DNA of 64,000 bases from Pseudomonadota bacterium (GCA_021323945.1 JAJPKA010000006.1:52391-116390), one strand, 5' to 3'; shown: positions 1 to 8,951, numbered from the stretch's first letter. The notes: a model not told the origin generated them from the sequence alone. Made by a program: numbers and translations.

Positions 1-548
1 TCGAAGCGCTCGAGCGTCGCATTCCCCCGCTTGGCGGCAAAGCTCGGATTAATCCCGAAGGCCTGATCAGAATGCCAATGCTCATGCGAGAGGCGCAGAC
101 CGTTTTTGGTATCACCGGCGGACTGCATGCTGCAGCGTTGTTCAAGCTCGCTTCCGACACCACCCGCGTAGAGCTTCCTCGCCGCATCAGGTCGCCGGCA
201 AGCATCGTCTCGGTTTCGAAGCCTGTTGACAGGCAAGGAGCTTCAAATCTCGAACTAGTGGTTCTGCGCGAAGATGTCGGACGCCACAACGCAGTTGATA
301 AAGTCAATGGTTACGCGCTATTGCACGACGGACTTCCACTCAGCAACAACGCTCTAATGGTGAGTGGCCGGTTGAGTTTTGAAATCGTGCAGAAAGCAGC
401 CGCTGCTGGCGTGGAAATATTGTGCGCTGTTTCCGCACCATCCTCGCTTGCTGTTGAGTTGGCCGCGCAACTCGGTATGACTCTGGTCGGCTTCGTGCGT
501 GAGCCGAACTTCAACGTCTATACGGCACCGGAACGGATAGTTTGCTGA
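1..548 (+). CDS. fdhD: FdhD sulfurtransferase for formate dehydrogenase, 5' end outside window
   Basis: FdhD passes sulfur from IscS to the molybdenum cofactor of formate dehydrogenase in the cytoplasm. The frame is open from base 3, so only the C-terminal two thirds is present and the CxxC active-site loop lies outside the window. Visible family marks are the [10 protein letters not shown] helix, [13 protein letters not shown] (the conserved EDVGRH core), [12 protein letters not shown], and a C-terminal [16 protein letters not shown]. The stop is followed by 93 bp and then a small membrane protein gene. No formate dehydrogenase subunit is visible here; it would have to lie to the left. The family call is very secure. 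Confidence 0.93.
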   Translation, partial: EALERRIPPLGGKARINPEGLIRMPMLMREAQTVFGITGGLHAAALFKLASDTTRVELPRRIRSPASIVSVSKPVDRQGASNLELVVLREDVGRHNAVDKVNGYALLHDGLPLSNNALMVSGRLSFEIVQKAAAAGVEILCAVSAPSSLAVELAAQLGMTLVGFVREPNFNVYTAPERIVC

Positions 549-641
549 ATTGCGAGGTCGAAACCGTTTCGCAAGGGGAGTTTCGATAAGACTGGTCTGG
601 CCGCTTGAGCGAGACCGAGGAAGAACACGGAAGGAGAAGAG

Positions 642-899
642 ATGGTGCGCCCCTTCGGTGCCGTCATTATTGGTCTTGTTGCGGGATGGCTCGCCGGCAA
701 GCTAATGCGCGGACGAGGCTATGGCCTTCTGGCGGATATCGTACTCGGACTGATCGGTGCCATAATCGGTAACTGGATGTTTAACAGGCTCGGCATCGAA
801 ACAAGCGGGGCATTGGGTTTTCTGGCGATGGCCACGGTTGGCGCGGTGGTTCTGGTAGGCGCCGCGCATCTTGTCGGCGCTACGCGCCTCAGTGATTAG
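642..899 (+). CDS. GlsB/YeaQ/YmgE-family small stress membrane protein
   Basis: This 85-aa protein is almost entirely hydrophobic, with three predicted membrane segments separated by short glycine-rich turns. The first segment followed by AGKLMRGRGYGLLADIVLG and a GAIIGNWMF turn is typical of the transglycosylase-associated/GlsB family, which is linked to general stress in other bacteria but whose biochemical role is unknown. The ATG is preceded by a good ribosome site (AAGGAGAAGAG). It is followed at about 70 bp by a rho-independent terminator, so it is probably transcribed alone or with fdhD. Confidence 0.8.
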   Translation: MVRPFGAVIIGLVAGWLAGKLMRGRGYGLLADIVLGLIGAIIGNWMFNRLGIETSGALGFLAMATVGAVVLVGAAHLVGATRLSD

Positions 900-969
900 G
901 CTGATGTGTGCCGCCGGGGCTGGCAGATGCTTCGAATTCGATCATAACAATGGGCCACGCCCCTGGTGC

Positions 970-998
970 TCTCGCGACACGCTCGAGAGATTTTTTTG
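970..998 (+). terminator. Rho-independent terminator after the GlsB-type gene
   Basis: CTCTCG at 970-975 pairs with CGAGAG at 985-990 across a 9-base loop and is followed by A and seven T residues (991-998). Orientation fits the end of the plus-strand transcript. Confidence 0.7.
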
Positions 999-1097
999 GT
1001 AACCGTCACTGCTGGCCTGACGGCTGTGAGTCGCGATGGACCAACTGCGAAGCTGGCTGCAAGAGAGGGCATCATGCCCGTCAAGCTCGTGCTCGGC

Positions 1098-1118
1098 GGG
1101 CGCGTGGAGCACGCGCCC
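1098..1118 (-). terminator. GC-rich hairpin just after the isc-operon stop
   Basis: GGGCGCGTG at 1098-1106 pairs perfectly with CACGCGCCC at 1110-1118 over a 3-base loop, starting 6 bp after the stop codon of the last minus-strand gene of the isc operon. No T run follows on the minus strand, so it may stabilise the 3' end or help a Rho-dependent stop rather than act as an intrinsic terminator. Confidence 0.4.
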
Positions 1119-1123
1119 GTCCT

Positions 1124-1702
1124 TCATGCGTGCACCTTTCTTAGGTTTCGCGAGGCGCCATGGCTGCTCGAAGGCAGGGTTTTGCGACCCGCCGAGCGCT
1201 GTTTGAAAACCGGTGAGTTGCGACTCGGCGCCTTTCCAAGGTCAGAATCCGTCCCAGTCGAGGGCAACTGTGAAGCTCCCGCCGCTTCGCTGGACTGCTG
1301 TTTTGCGCGGGCTTCGGCCGCCCGCTGCATTGCCAGCATGCGACGTTCTTTCCACTGTCTCAGTCCCCGACGCATATACTCGGGATTGATATCGAGCATT
1401 TCGCAGACATTATCAAATGAAAATACCCACTGCTTGTCTTCGAGGTTGATCCATTCGTCGGCATCGCGAAACAGGCGCTGCCCCTTGCTCGTCGGCGAGT
1501 CGATACACTTCATAAAGCACTCGACAGCGTCTTCGAGCACACTCAAAATCAGACGTTTCTCACCTTCGAGCAGATGCTTTTTGCGCATCGCCTCGAAGTA
1601 CTGGATGGGCAAAAGAGTATCGGGCTCAAACAAACCCGGTAGCCTTTCGTCCAATGTTTCTTTCTCCTGCATTTTCTCTCCCTCAGCTAACCTCGCTTCC
1701 AC
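1124..1702 (-). CDS. Unknown protein at the end of the isc operon, paralogue of 19849-20256
   Basis: I do not recognise a named family for this 192-aa protein. Residues about 25-125 hold a conserved region with the blocks YFEAMR, LLEGEKRLILSVLEDAVECF, FRDADEWI and FSFDNVCEMLDINPEYMRRGL. The last block reads like a helix-turn-helix or sigma region-4-like pair of helices, but this is inference. Residues after about 130 are a low-complexity Ser/Ala/Arg tail. The same blocks in the same order occur in the 135-aa protein at 19849-20256. The GTG start was chosen because it follows AAGGAGG at ideal spacing; an internal ATG ten codons on is possible. It lies 42 bp behind iscX on the same strand, so it is likely co-transcribed with the ISC genes. 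Confidence 0.7.
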   Translation of the reverse strand: MEARLAEGEKMQEKETLDERLPGLFEPDTLLPIQYFEAMRKKHLLEGEKRLILSVLEDAVECFMKCIDSPTSKGQRLFRDADEWINLEDKQWVFSFDNVCEMLDINPEYMRRGLRQWKERRMLAMQRAAEARAKQQSSEAAGASQLPSTGTDSDLGKAPSRNSPVFKQRSAGRKTLPSSSHGASRNLRKVHA

Positions 1703-1744
1703 CCCACACCTCCTTAGTAAATCTCTGACGCTGGATTCGAAGAA

Positions 1745-1978
1745 TTATTCACTGTCTTCTTCACTGTTCTGCTCATTCTCTTCGTATAATTCGTGCCAGG
1801 CCATCTGGATGGCCTCGAGTTTGGCCTCGTTCGACGCCGCAGGGTCATCGTCAAATTCATCCAAGTCAATCACCCATTGACGCAGATCAGTGAATCGGAC
1901 GTCGAGCGGGTTAAGTCCAGGATGATTCTCAGCGAGTATTTCTGCTATATCCTCGGGCTGGTCCCACTTCAGTCCCAT
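1745..1978 (-). CDS. iscX: IscX, acidic regulator of ISC assembly
   Basis: IscX binds IscS and Fe2+ and modulates the rate of cluster assembly on IscU. The 77-aa acidic protein starts MGLKW and carries the signature VRFTDLRQWVIDLDEFDDDP followed by ASNEAKLEAIQMAW, nearly identical to the E. coli protein (about 66 aa); it has an extra Glu/Asp-rich tail. A strong ribosome site (GGAGGAGAC) precedes the ATG. It follows hscA by 68 bp. In the E. coli order fdx sits between hscA and iscX; here the gap is too small for a ferredoxin gene. Confidence 0.93.
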   Translation of the reverse strand: MGLKWDQPEDIAEILAENHPGLNPLDVRFTDLRQWVIDLDEFDDDPAASNEAKLEAIQMAWHELYEENEQNSEEDSE

Positions 1979-2046
1979 TTAGTCTCCTCCATTGAATACG
2001 AGTCGCCTCAGATTCGGCTTCGCTCATGATCGGGTGGTAAATAAGC

Positions 2047-3906
2047 TCAGGACAGTTCCTCGACCGACTTCCTTTGGAGCGCTTGGTTGATAGCATGATT
2101 CATGATTCGTTCGGCGAAGGGGGTGCTGAGCTGATTGAGCTCTTCAACCAGGCGGTTTATCAATTCACGGTCCTCACCTGAACGGGACGATTCCAGCTTT
2201 GCGGCGAGTTGCTCGATTCGCTGCCGTTCCTCATTTTCGATAAGATCAGGATAATCTTTAAGCTGCTTCGCCAGCGCTGTCAGGATTTGCGTGGCTTCAT
2301 TGCGCGCGTTTATCAACAACCGCTGTTCAATATCAGCCTCTCCGAGTTCAATCGATTCCTCCAGCATCCGCTCAATCTCGTCTTCGGTGAGCCCGTAAGA
2401 GGGCTTGACGTCAACGGAATGCTCACGGCCGGTGCGTTGATCGCGGGCGGTAACGTTGAGAATCCCATTCGCATCAATTAGAAAAGTCACCTCGATTCTG
2501 GGCAAACCCGCTGGCTGGGGCTCGATCGGGCCCAACTTAAAACGTGCCAGACTCCGACAGTCGCGAGCCAACTCCCGTTCACCCTGGAGAACGTGAACAT
2601 CAACATGAGTCTGGTTGTCGACAGCCGTGGTGAAGATCTCGGTGGCACTGGTCGGGATGGTCGTGTTGCGATGGATTAAACGCTCCATCACACCGCCCAT
2701 TGTCTCAATACCGAGCGAGAGAGGAACAACGTCGAGCAACAGCACGTCCGACTGTGTTCCCATAAGTACCCCGGCCTGTACCGCCGCCCCTAACGCAACA
2801 ACCTGGTCGGGATCGATTGAACATAGCGGCTGACGGCCGAAAAACTCCGCGATTCGCTCACGAACCAGTGGTGTACGCGTTGAGCCGCCGACCAAGACGA
2901 CCTCGTCAATGTCATCGGGAGTCAAACGCGCATCGTCCATTGCCCGCCGGCAGCATTCGAGCGTGCGATTGACTATCGGCTCAGCGATTCGCTCGAATTC
3001 ATCACGTGACAGGTCCTTCACGAGGTGCCGTTCGCCCAGGTCAAGCTCAAGTCGCGTGAAATCGGCCGTGCTGAGCTCTTTTTTGGCCGCCTCCGCTATG
3101 CGCCGAGCAGAACTCCAGATTCGTCGATTCTGCTTTAACTCTGGACAATCGCTCAGCAGCCAGTCGACCAAGGCTCGGTCAATATCGTCTCCGCCGAGAT
3201 GAGTGTCGCCGTTGGTTGCCAGCACTTCGAACACCCCACCTTTGATGTTTAGGAGCGAGATATCGAACGTACCACCACCAAAATCGTAAACGGCAACCTT
3301 GCCTTCGGAGTTGCGTTGCAACCCATAGGCAAGCGAGGCCGCAGTTGGTTCATTGAGCAATCGAACGACTTCCAAGCCTGCGAAACGACCCGCATCCTTG
3401 GTCGCCTGGCGCTGTCCGTCATTGAAGTAAGCGGGGACCGTAATGACCGCTCTGGTGACCTGTTCGCCCATCACGGCCTCAGCTCTGCGCTTCAGCGCTT
3501 TTAAGATTTCTGCAGAGATCTGCGATGGCGTATAAGACCGTCCATTGACGTTGAAGCGCACGACTGGTCCGCTGAGGTCAGCAAACGAATATCTTTGGCG
3601 ATCTTCGGGCGCCAAATCGTCCCCCCCCAAGCCCATGTATCGCTTTACTGAGCGGACCACGACGCCCTCGAACGGTCGGGAAGGTGGTGTTCGGGGGTTC
3701 AGTTCTTTACCATCGAAATCTTGAGCGAACTCTAATTCGATCGCCGGGTACCCGACCTGGATGACCCCGTTATGGCTGATCGAGACCACGGAGGGGAGCA
3801 GGCAGTTACCACTCTCAGGGTCAGGAATCACCCGCGGCTCGGAACCGTCCATAAAGGCGATCAGGCTGTTTGTCGTGCCAAGGTCTATACCGAAAATTCG
3901 ACTCAT
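2047..3906 (-). CDS. hscA: HscA, Hsp70-type chaperone for Fe-S cluster transfer
   Basis: HscA uses ATP to release clusters from IscU to acceptor proteins, recruited by HscB and by the LPPVK motif of IscU. At 619 aa it matches the family length. The N-terminal ATPase domain shows [52 protein letters not shown] and [15 protein letters not shown]; the substrate domain follows with SLGIETMGG and [17 protein letters not shown]. The shortened C-terminal lid and the neighbours (hscB upstream by 34 bp, iscX downstream) separate it from DnaK. It is in the minus-strand isc operon. Confidence 0.95.
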   Translation of the reverse strand: MSRIFGIDLGTTNSLIAFMDGSEPRVIPDPESGNCLLPSVVSISHNGVIQVGYPAIELEFAQDFDGKELNPRTPPSRPFEGVVVRSVKRYMGLGGDDLAPEDRQRYSFADLSGPVVRFNVNGRSYTPSQISAEILKALKRRAEAVMGEQVTRAVITVPAYFNDGQRQATKDAGRFAGLEVVRLLNEPTAASLAYGLQRNSEGKVAVYDFGGGTFDISLLNIKGGVFEVLATNGDTHLGGDDIDRALVDWLLSDCPELKQNRRIWSSARRIAEAAKKELSTADFTRLELDLGERHLVKDLSRDEFERIAEPIVNRTLECCRRAMDDARLTPDDIDEVVLVGGSTRTPLVRERIAEFFGRQPLCSIDPDQVVALGAAVQAGVLMGTQSDVLLLDVVPLSLGIETMGGVMERLIHRNTTIPTSATEIFTTAVDNQTHVDVHVLQGERELARDCRSLARFKLGPIEPQPAGLPRIEVTFLIDANGILNVTARDQRTGREHSVDVKPSYGLTEDEIERMLEESIELGEADIEQRLLINARNEATQILTALAKQLKDYPDLIENEERQRIEQLAAKLESSRSGEDRELINRLVEELNQLSTPFAERIMNHAINQALQRKSVEELS

Positions 3907-3940
3907 TATTGTTGGCTCGGATGAAAATAAACCGGATGAA

Positions 3941-4576
3941 TCAGCGCAACTCGTTATCTACGTCGCGCACGAGACTCTTGAGATAGGCAATTTTGGACAA
4001 AATCGTCTTCAATTCGGCAAATAGCTGCTCTCGGTCGCGCCCGCCGCCGGCATCAAACGCAGCAAAGTTCTGGAAGAGTTCGGCATAGAGCTCATCCAGT
4101 AAGCCTTGAAGGTTAGCTCGCCTCGACCTTAATTTAAGCAGGCCTTGGCGCGCTTCATCGCTGCTATGTTGACGCAAAGCACGTAATTCGCTCAGCTCCT
4201 CCTGCACCTCAAAAACCAGCTCAGCGAGGTCAGGCGGCACCTGTTTGTTGTCTTCCGCTAGCTTATGGTCATGAAGTTCGAGCCAGTACAGACCGCGGCT
4301 GACAGGATCGCGTAACGTTCTGTACGCTCGGGTCAAAAGCGCGGTTGCTCGCAGGCTGGCATCGCGGATTTCAGATGGGGCGGTGGCGAAGCGGTCGGGA
4401 TGAATACGGCGGCCGAGGTCGTAATAATTGGCTTCGAGCGTAGCGTTATCAGTTTGCAGAACCCGCGGCAGGTCAAGCGCCGCGAAGAAATCGAGGTCAA
4501 CGGCAAGTGGAGCTCCACATTGCGAGCATACCAAGCGCGGCTGCTGCGACCGCGCGCATGAAGGGCATTGAACCAT
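3941..4576 (-). CDS. hscB: HscB J-domain co-chaperone with an N-terminal four-cysteine motif
   Basis: HscB delivers IscU to HscA and stimulates its ATPase. The J domain spans about residues 28-105 with HPDRF at 59-63 (HPD is the HscA-activating tripeptide), and a C-terminal helical IscU-binding domain follows ([14 protein letters not shown]). The first 20 residues carry C4-x2-C7 and C17-x2-C20, a likely small zinc or metal knuckle. E. coli HscB (about 171 aa) lacks this, while the human mitochondrial homologue HSCB has a comparable tetracysteine region. The gene lies between iscA (33 bp gap) and hscA on the same strand. Confidence 0.92.
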   Translation of the reverse strand: MVQCPSCARSQQPRLVCSQCGAPLAVDLDFFAALDLPRVLQTDNATLEANYYDLGRRIHPDRFATAPSEIRDASLRATALLTRAYRTLRDPVSRGLYWLELHDHKLAEDNKQVPPDLAELVFEVQEELSELRALRQHSSDEARQGLLKLRSRRANLQGLLDELYAELFQNFAAFDAGGGRDREQLFAELKTILSKIAYLKSLVRDVDNELR

Positions 4577-4609
4577 AATCAGCAGGGAGCAAGCCGCTAG
4601 CCGCCTTGG

Positions 4610-4927
4610 TCATACGGTGAAAGATTCGCCGCAGCCGCAAGTGCGTTTGACATTCGGGTTGACCAAGCGGAAGCCCGAGGACATCAGTTCTTCGGCGTAG
4701 TCAAGTTCGGAACCATTAAGATATAGGAAGCTTTTTTTATCCACTATCAGTCGGGCGCCGTCACGCTCGAACACCTTATCCCGCTCTTTGGCTGAATCGA
4801 TCTCCATTCGGTATTGCAAACCCGAACATCCGCCGCCCACTACTTTGACCCGCAGTCCCGCCTCCGGCCTCTGTGCTACTAATTGCCGAATCTTGCTGAC
4901 GGCATTGTCAGATAGTGTGACAGCCAC
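4610..4927 (-). CDS. iscA: IscA, A-type iron-sulfur carrier
   Basis: A-type carriers receive clusters made on IscU and pass them mainly to [4Fe-4S] apoproteins. The protein has 105 aa and the three invariant cysteines at C34 (GGGCSGLQY), C97 and C99 (RTCGCGESF near the C-terminus). The usual LIVDKKSFLYLNGSELDY strand is present. It follows iscU after only 4 bp, so translation is probably coupled. ErpA or SufA are alternative A-type names, but position in the isc operon favours IscA. Confidence 0.94.
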   Translation of the reverse strand: MAVTLSDNAVSKIRQLVAQRPEAGLRVKVVGGGCSGLQYRMEIDSAKERDKVFERDGARLIVDKKSFLYLNGSELDYAEELMSSGFRLVNPNVKRTCGCGESFTV

Positions 4928-4931
4928 TGCC

Positions 4932-5354
4932 TCAGGCCTCCTCGGCCTTTTTCTCCACTACCGCCGAAGCCTGCTCGCGCCGTTTACGCCAATCAGCGAT
5001 TGCCGCCTTGATTGCGTCTTCTGCCAGGACCGAGCAATGGATTTTAACGGGAGGCAGATTTAGCTCTTTGACGATCGAGGTGTTCTTTATGGCGATTGCC
5101 TCTTCGATCCGCTTTCCCTTGACGAGTTCAGTCACGTAGCTGGAACTTGCGATGGCGCTGCCGCACCCAAAGGTCTTGAAGCGCGCATCCTCAATGATGC
5201 CGTTTTCGGGATTGATCTTCAGCTGCAACTTCATTACGTCGCCACATTCAGGCGCACCTACCACCCCTGTTCCGACATTGGCCTCGTTCTTCGGAAAGCT
5301 CCCTACGTTGCGAGGATTCGTATAGTGATCAATTACTTTGCTCGAATAAGCCAT
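4932..5354 (-). CDS. iscU: IscU, iron-sulfur scaffold
   Basis: IscU is the scaffold on which IscS-derived sulfur and iron are built into a cluster. The cluster ligands are visible: C37 with D39 (ECGDVM), C64 (FGCGSAIASSS) and H106-C107 (KIHCSVLAEDA). The HscA recognition motif LPPVK is present at residues 100-104. Length (140 aa) is slightly above E. coli IscU because of a Lys/Glu/Ala tail. It follows iscS after 63 bp. Confidence 0.96.
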   Translation of the reverse strand: MAYSSKVIDHYTNPRNVGSFPKNEANVGTGVVGAPECGDVMKLQLKINPENGIIEDARFKTFGCGSAIASSSYVTELVKGKRIEEAIAIKNTSIVKELNLPPVKIHCSVLAEDAIKAAIADWRKRREQASAVVEKKAEEA

Positions 5355-5417
5355 TGCTGTGACGCTCCGTTCAGCCAGTCATTCCGCCGGTTGTTTCGTT
5401 GACTGTTGGCGCACCGC

Positions 5418-6638
5418 TCAGTCGGTCTTCCAGTTAACCGACTTAAGGTCGATGCCTTCCTTGGCCATCTCGTATAGCGGCGACATATCCCTGAGCCGCT
5501 TCACCTCAGAGCAGACGCGATCGGTCACGTAATCGACCTCCTCCTCGGAGTTGAAACGTCCAAGGCCGAAGCGGATAGAACTGTGCGCCAGCTCGTCATC
5601 CGTGCCGAGTGCCCGTATGACATAAGATGGCTCGAGGGTGGCCGATGTACATGCCGAACCAGAGCTGACGGCGACATCGCTAATCCCCATCAGCAACGAC
5701 TCGCCTTCGACATACGCAAAGCTCAGATTAAGATTTCCCGGTAGACGTTCAGTCGGATGGCCATTCAGAAAGACGTCATCAAGTCGTTCGAAAATTCCCG
5801 CCTGGAGTTTGTTGCGCAATTGAGTTAGCCGCACTGCTTCGTCCCGCATCTCGGCCCTGGCAATCTCGCACGCTTTGCCAAGCCCGACGATGCCAGCGAC
5901 GTTGAGCGTGCCTGATCTCATACCTCTCTCGTGTCCCCCACCGTCCATCTGCGCCGTAATCCGGACCCGCGGTCCTTTTGAACGCACGTAAAGAGCGCCA
6001 ACACCCTTAGGCCCGTAGATTTTGTGCGCGCTCAACGATAACAAGTCGATTCCGTCCCGCTCGACATCGACTGGAATCTTGCCGACAGCCTGGACGGCGT
6101 CGCAATGGAAGATAACGCCCTTTTCCTTGGCAATTCGCCCGATTTCGGCAATTGGATGGATCGTGCCGATCTCGTTGTTTGCATACATGATGGTGATCAG
6201 CACGGTTTTGTCGGTAATCGCCCGCCGCACGTCATCGGGATTCACCATTCCATAGCGATCGACCGGCAGGTAGGTAACGGTCGCTCTGCCGGCGCGCTCC
6301 AGGGCGCGGCAGCTGTCAAGGACGGCTTTGTGTTCTGTCACGCAGGTAACTATGTGGTTACCCTTGTCCTTATAAAACTCCAGAACTCCCTTGATCGCGA
6401 GATTATCCGACTCGGTGGCTCCGCTGGTGAATATGATCTCTTTGGGCTTGGCGTTTATCAGCGTGGCAATCTGGTTGCGTGCCTTGTCAACCGCCTCCTC
6501 CGCTTCCCACCCGAAGCTATGATTGCGGCTAGCCGCATTGCCAAACTTCTCGGTGAAATAAGGCAACATCGCCACGACTACCCGCGGATCGACGGGAGTC
6601 GTCGCGTGATTATCCATGTAGATGGGTAGCTTGACCAT
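5418..6638 (-). CDS. iscS: IscS cysteine desulfurase
   Basis: IscS is a PLP enzyme that turns cysteine into alanine and a persulfide used for Fe-S clusters, tRNA thiolation and FdhD. The PLP lysine is K206 in [12 protein letters not shown], the aspartate is in [10 protein letters not shown] (D180), and the persulfide cysteine is C330 in [14 protein letters not shown]. The 406-aa length matches E. coli IscS. The ATG follows AGGAGATA. It is the first gene of the operon; no iscR lies upstream, where instead there is a 246-bp leader with a promoter and palindromic sites. Confidence 0.96.
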   Translation of the reverse strand: MVKLPIYMDNHATTPVDPRVVVAMLPYFTEKFGNAASRNHSFGWEAEEAVDKARNQIATLINAKPKEIIFTSGATESDNLAIKGVLEFYKDKGNHIVTCVTEHKAVLDSCRALERAGRATVTYLPVDRYGMVNPDDVRRAITDKTVLITIMYANNEIGTIHPIAEIGRIAKEKGVIFHCDAVQAVGKIPVDVERDGIDLLSLSAHKIYGPKGVGALYVRSKGPRVRITAQMDGGGHERGMRSGTLNVAGIVGLGKACEIARAEMRDEAVRLTQLRNKLQAGIFERLDDVFLNGHPTERLPGNLNLSFAYVEGESLLMGISDVAVSSGSACTSATLEPSYVIRALGTDDELAHSSIRFGLGRFNSEEEVDYVTDRVCSEVKRLRDMSPLYEMAKEGIDLKSVNWKTD

Positions 6639-6730
6639 TATCTCCTCTTATCGAGCGTCCGAAGCGACAACTTTTGAGGTGGACTGAAAAGCCGCATGCC
6701 TTTGGCCCGAGTTCGCACTTCTAACCGCCA

Positions 6731-6755
6731 TTTGTGGACCTTTCAAGTCTAATAT
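6731..6755. promoter_or_regulatory. Second, inverted IscR-like half palindrome in the iscS leader
   Basis: The plus strand here reads GTGGACCTTTCAAGTC (6734-6749). This matches 14 of 16 bases of GTGGACTTATCAAGTC found on the minus strand inside 6802-6826, so the two sites form an inverted pair about 50 bp apart. It lies in the predicted 5' untranslated leader of iscS. Its own dyad is weaker (GACT-N5-GGTC when read on the minus strand). Confidence 0.4.
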
Positions 6756-6801
6756 TAGGCATATTACTGGCCGTGTCAAATGCGGACTGTCCGAGGAGTC
6801 A

Positions 6802-6826
6802 ATTCTCGACTTGATAAGTCCACTAT
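6802..6826 (-). promoter_or_regulatory. IscR type-1-like operator overlapping the isc -10 box
   Basis: On the minus strand the half-sites GACT and AGTC are separated by five A/T-rich bases, flanked by ATA at the 5' side and AAT at the 3' side. This is the architecture of the IscR site used for [2Fe-2S]-IscR repression in E. coli; from memory of that 25-base consensus about 20 positions agree. The dyad covers the predicted start region and touches the -10 box, the right place for a repressor. Confidence 0.55.
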
Positions 6827-6849
6827 ATGGTTAGCACGGGTGATGTCAA
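6822..6849 (-). promoter_or_regulatory. Sigma70-like promoter of the isc operon
   Basis: On the minus strand a perfect TTGACA (-35, plus coordinates 6844-6849) is followed after 16 bases by TATAGT (-10, 6822-6827), five of six matches to the -10 consensus. Transcription would start near 6814 and leave a leader of about 170 nt before iscS. Confidence 0.65.
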
Positions 6850-6884
6850 GTTTTCCTGTCGAAACGCTTACTTCTGTCGCCGAC

Positions 6885-8744
6885 TCAAATGCGGCCCAGG
6901 CGGCAACTTTCCAGGTGCGACCGTACCAGCGCCTTTGAAACCGCCTCTTGGGTCAAACGTCTCGCGGGCCCGAGTCGTAAGAAATGGAACAGTGAGATTG
7001 CCAGGGCGAAGCCTGCGCCCACCAGGTAGAGCGAAGTTGTCGCGCTTGCGTCGCCAACCGTACCCGCTCTTCGCACAACCAGGAAGCACATAAGAAGAAA
7101 GGCTGCAAGTGAAAGGGCGAACGCGCCGCGCACTTTCCATCTCACCACCATGGGCGAGCCGTCAAGAAAGCACTGCAGTTCGCGCTGCGAAAAATTGTCG
7201 AGAAACCAAGAGCTCGAGTTGTCATCGTCGGCAAGAGCACCGCTAGAGGCAGGCGGCAGGTCGTACCCTGTCAGGGGGTCTACAGCGCTTTCTCCTCGCC
7301 GATGGGATTCAATGCCTCTGAGGATTTCAGCGTGGTTGGCGGCGTTAATTGGAAAACGACTTACAATGGCCAACGACGCTATTGCGGCGACCGCAGGACC
7401 GAGCGTATAAAGGATGCGGATGGCGTCGATTACCTGAGCATTCTGAACCGCGTTGGGAACGTACCCCAACCTGGCCAGCAGCGCAATCGGCAGGACCGCA
7501 CTGGGTATTGCCGCCAGTTTCGGTAAGATGCTCCAGAAACCGGCGTATTGGGCTTCGCGCCGCCTGCCCGTATGCAACTCGTCGTAATCGATAACCTCAG
7601 CCTGCATCGATTGCGGCAGAAACCCGCCCGCACCGAATGCAGTAGCGGCCATTATCGCGAGTAGGAGAAAGCGGGTGGTGTCTCCCGGTCCAACCGTCGC
7701 CAAAGTCAGTAAGCCCGCCCCAATGCCCACCAAGTAGCAGATGGCCAAGGTTGGCAATTTACCCCAACGCCGTGCTGCAAACACCCCGACCGGTATAAAG
7801 AAAAACCCGATTCCTAGATAAGCCAGTAAAACGACCGAAAGCCATAACTCTGGATGCGGTGGCTGCAGGACATAAGAGATAAAAAACGGTAGCAGAATCG
7901 GCCCCATCCCCGACCCTATCGTGTATGCGATATAACTGGCTAGAAGGATTGAAAACGGTCGGTTGCGCAAAGCGCGCCTTATGCCGGGAACCAATGGATT
8001 AGGCTGCTGCCGCGCAAATTCCGGCCGTTCTCGGATGACCAACACCATCATCCAGCACAAGCCGACCAGGACAATTGTGAAAAAGGCACCAAGCCGCGAA
8101 AAAACCTCCCGTTCGCCCCATCCGAAGCGTTGCATCAGCAAACCAGGCGCGCCGGCCGCAAAAATAGTCCCCAGGACGCCAAACCCCTCACGAGCCCCAA
8201 ACAGACTGTTGCGCTCGTGATAGTCGAGCGACAATTCCGCACCCAAGGCATAATGGGGGAGAAGGGCAATAGTTAAGAAGAACGAACAGATCATGCTCGA
8301 AGCCGTGAACCACACAGCACCACCCAACCCGCTTAAATAAGCGGGCGGACTCATCAAGGCGCAGAATCCGAGACCACCCAATGGAGCCCCGATCAAGATG
8401 TACGGACGCCTGCGCCCCCATCGGCTGTGCGTGCGATCCGACATCAAGCCGATCGAGGGATCAATAATCGCGTCGAGGCAGCGGGTGGCCGCAATTGCGA
8501 CTGCCAGATAGGCGAGCGGTACTCGGACCACGTCGGCGTAGAACTTCGGCATGTTGATGAGAATCGGGATGGCAGTTGCACCGAACGCCAGATTCGGTGC
8601 GCCGTATATCAGCTTAATGGCAAGGGGGAGCGGCTCGCCGGTTGCGGTCCGCGCCGATTGCTTCTCATTAGTGGCTGCGATCGCTAATTCCGAACCTGCC
8701 TCGTCCATTTTGCAGCTGTACAGTTCTGGAGGGGAACCACGCAT
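6885..8744 (-). CDS. GPH-type MFS transporter (MelB-like) with a C-terminal two-helix extension
   Basis: The first 460 residues are a twelve-helix major facilitator of the glycoside-pentoside-hexuronide:cation symporter group. Supporting marks are the RCLDAIIDPSIGLMSDRTHS region after helix 2 with SRWGRRRPYILIG (the D-x-x-x-G-x-x-S/D-R loop with RRRP), and the central loop. Substrates in the family are sugars or other small solutes with Na+ or H+; the substrate here is not known. Total length is 619 aa against about 450-500 normally: residues 460-540 form a charged cytoplasmic stretch, followed by two more hydrophobic helices at roughly 540-585. It is minus strand, alone, with the isc promoter just downstream of its stop. 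Confidence 0.82.
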   Translation of the reverse strand: MRGSPPELYSCKMDEAGSELAIAATNEKQSARTATGEPLPLAIKLIYGAPNLAFGATAIPILINMPKFYADVVRVPLAYLAVAIAATRCLDAIIDPSIGLMSDRTHSRWGRRRPYILIGAPLGGLGFCALMSPPAYLSGLGGAVWFTASSMICSFFLTIALLPHYALGAELSLDYHERNSLFGAREGFGVLGTIFAAGAPGLLMQRFGWGEREVFSRLGAFFTIVLVGLCWMMVLVIRERPEFARQQPNPLVPGIRRALRNRPFSILLASYIAYTIGSGMGPILLPFFISYVLQPPHPELWLSVVLLAYLGIGFFFIPVGVFAARRWGKLPTLAICYLVGIGAGLLTLATVGPGDTTRFLLLAIMAATAFGAGGFLPQSMQAEVIDYDELHTGRRREAQYAGFWSILPKLAAIPSAVLPIALLARLGYVPNAVQNAQVIDAIRILYTLGPAVAAIASLAIVSRFPINAANHAEILRGIESHRRGESAVDPLTGYDLPPASSGALADDDNSSSWFLDNFSQRELQCFLDGSPMVVRWKVRGAFALSLAAFLLMCFLVVRRAGTVGDASATTSLYLVGAGFALAISLFHFLRLGPARRLTQEAVSKALVRSHLESCRLGRI

Positions 8745-8951
8745 ACGCCAACGCCCCTCGGGGAAATCAAAGAGTCAGTCCCGCTCAAATTGTGAACCCG
8801 GCCATTCTGCGCGACAACTCAAGCCTTGCTCAGGTCTGGAGAGGTGCGATTGTACCACGGCGATCTGAATGGCTTGCGCTAGATGGATATCCAGCCGAAA
8901 GCGTAGTCAGACCGCCGGCAGAGTCTCCAGCAGGATGACGCAACGCACAGG

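Noticed and set aside
1003..1022. CCGTCA/TGACGG dyad as a terminator of the isc operon
   Set aside because: On the minus strand it is followed by an A run and on the plus strand by no T run, so it does not fit an intrinsic terminator.
966..1880. Long plus-strand frame (304 codons) across the isc-operon tail
   Set aside because: It is antisense to the 192-aa gene and iscX, both of which have good ribosome sites and homology (IscX) or a paralogue; the antisense product is Ser/Arg-rich without recognisable content.
6105..6629. Plus-strand frame opposite iscS
   Set aside because: Mirror frame of iscS; no separate evidence of coding.
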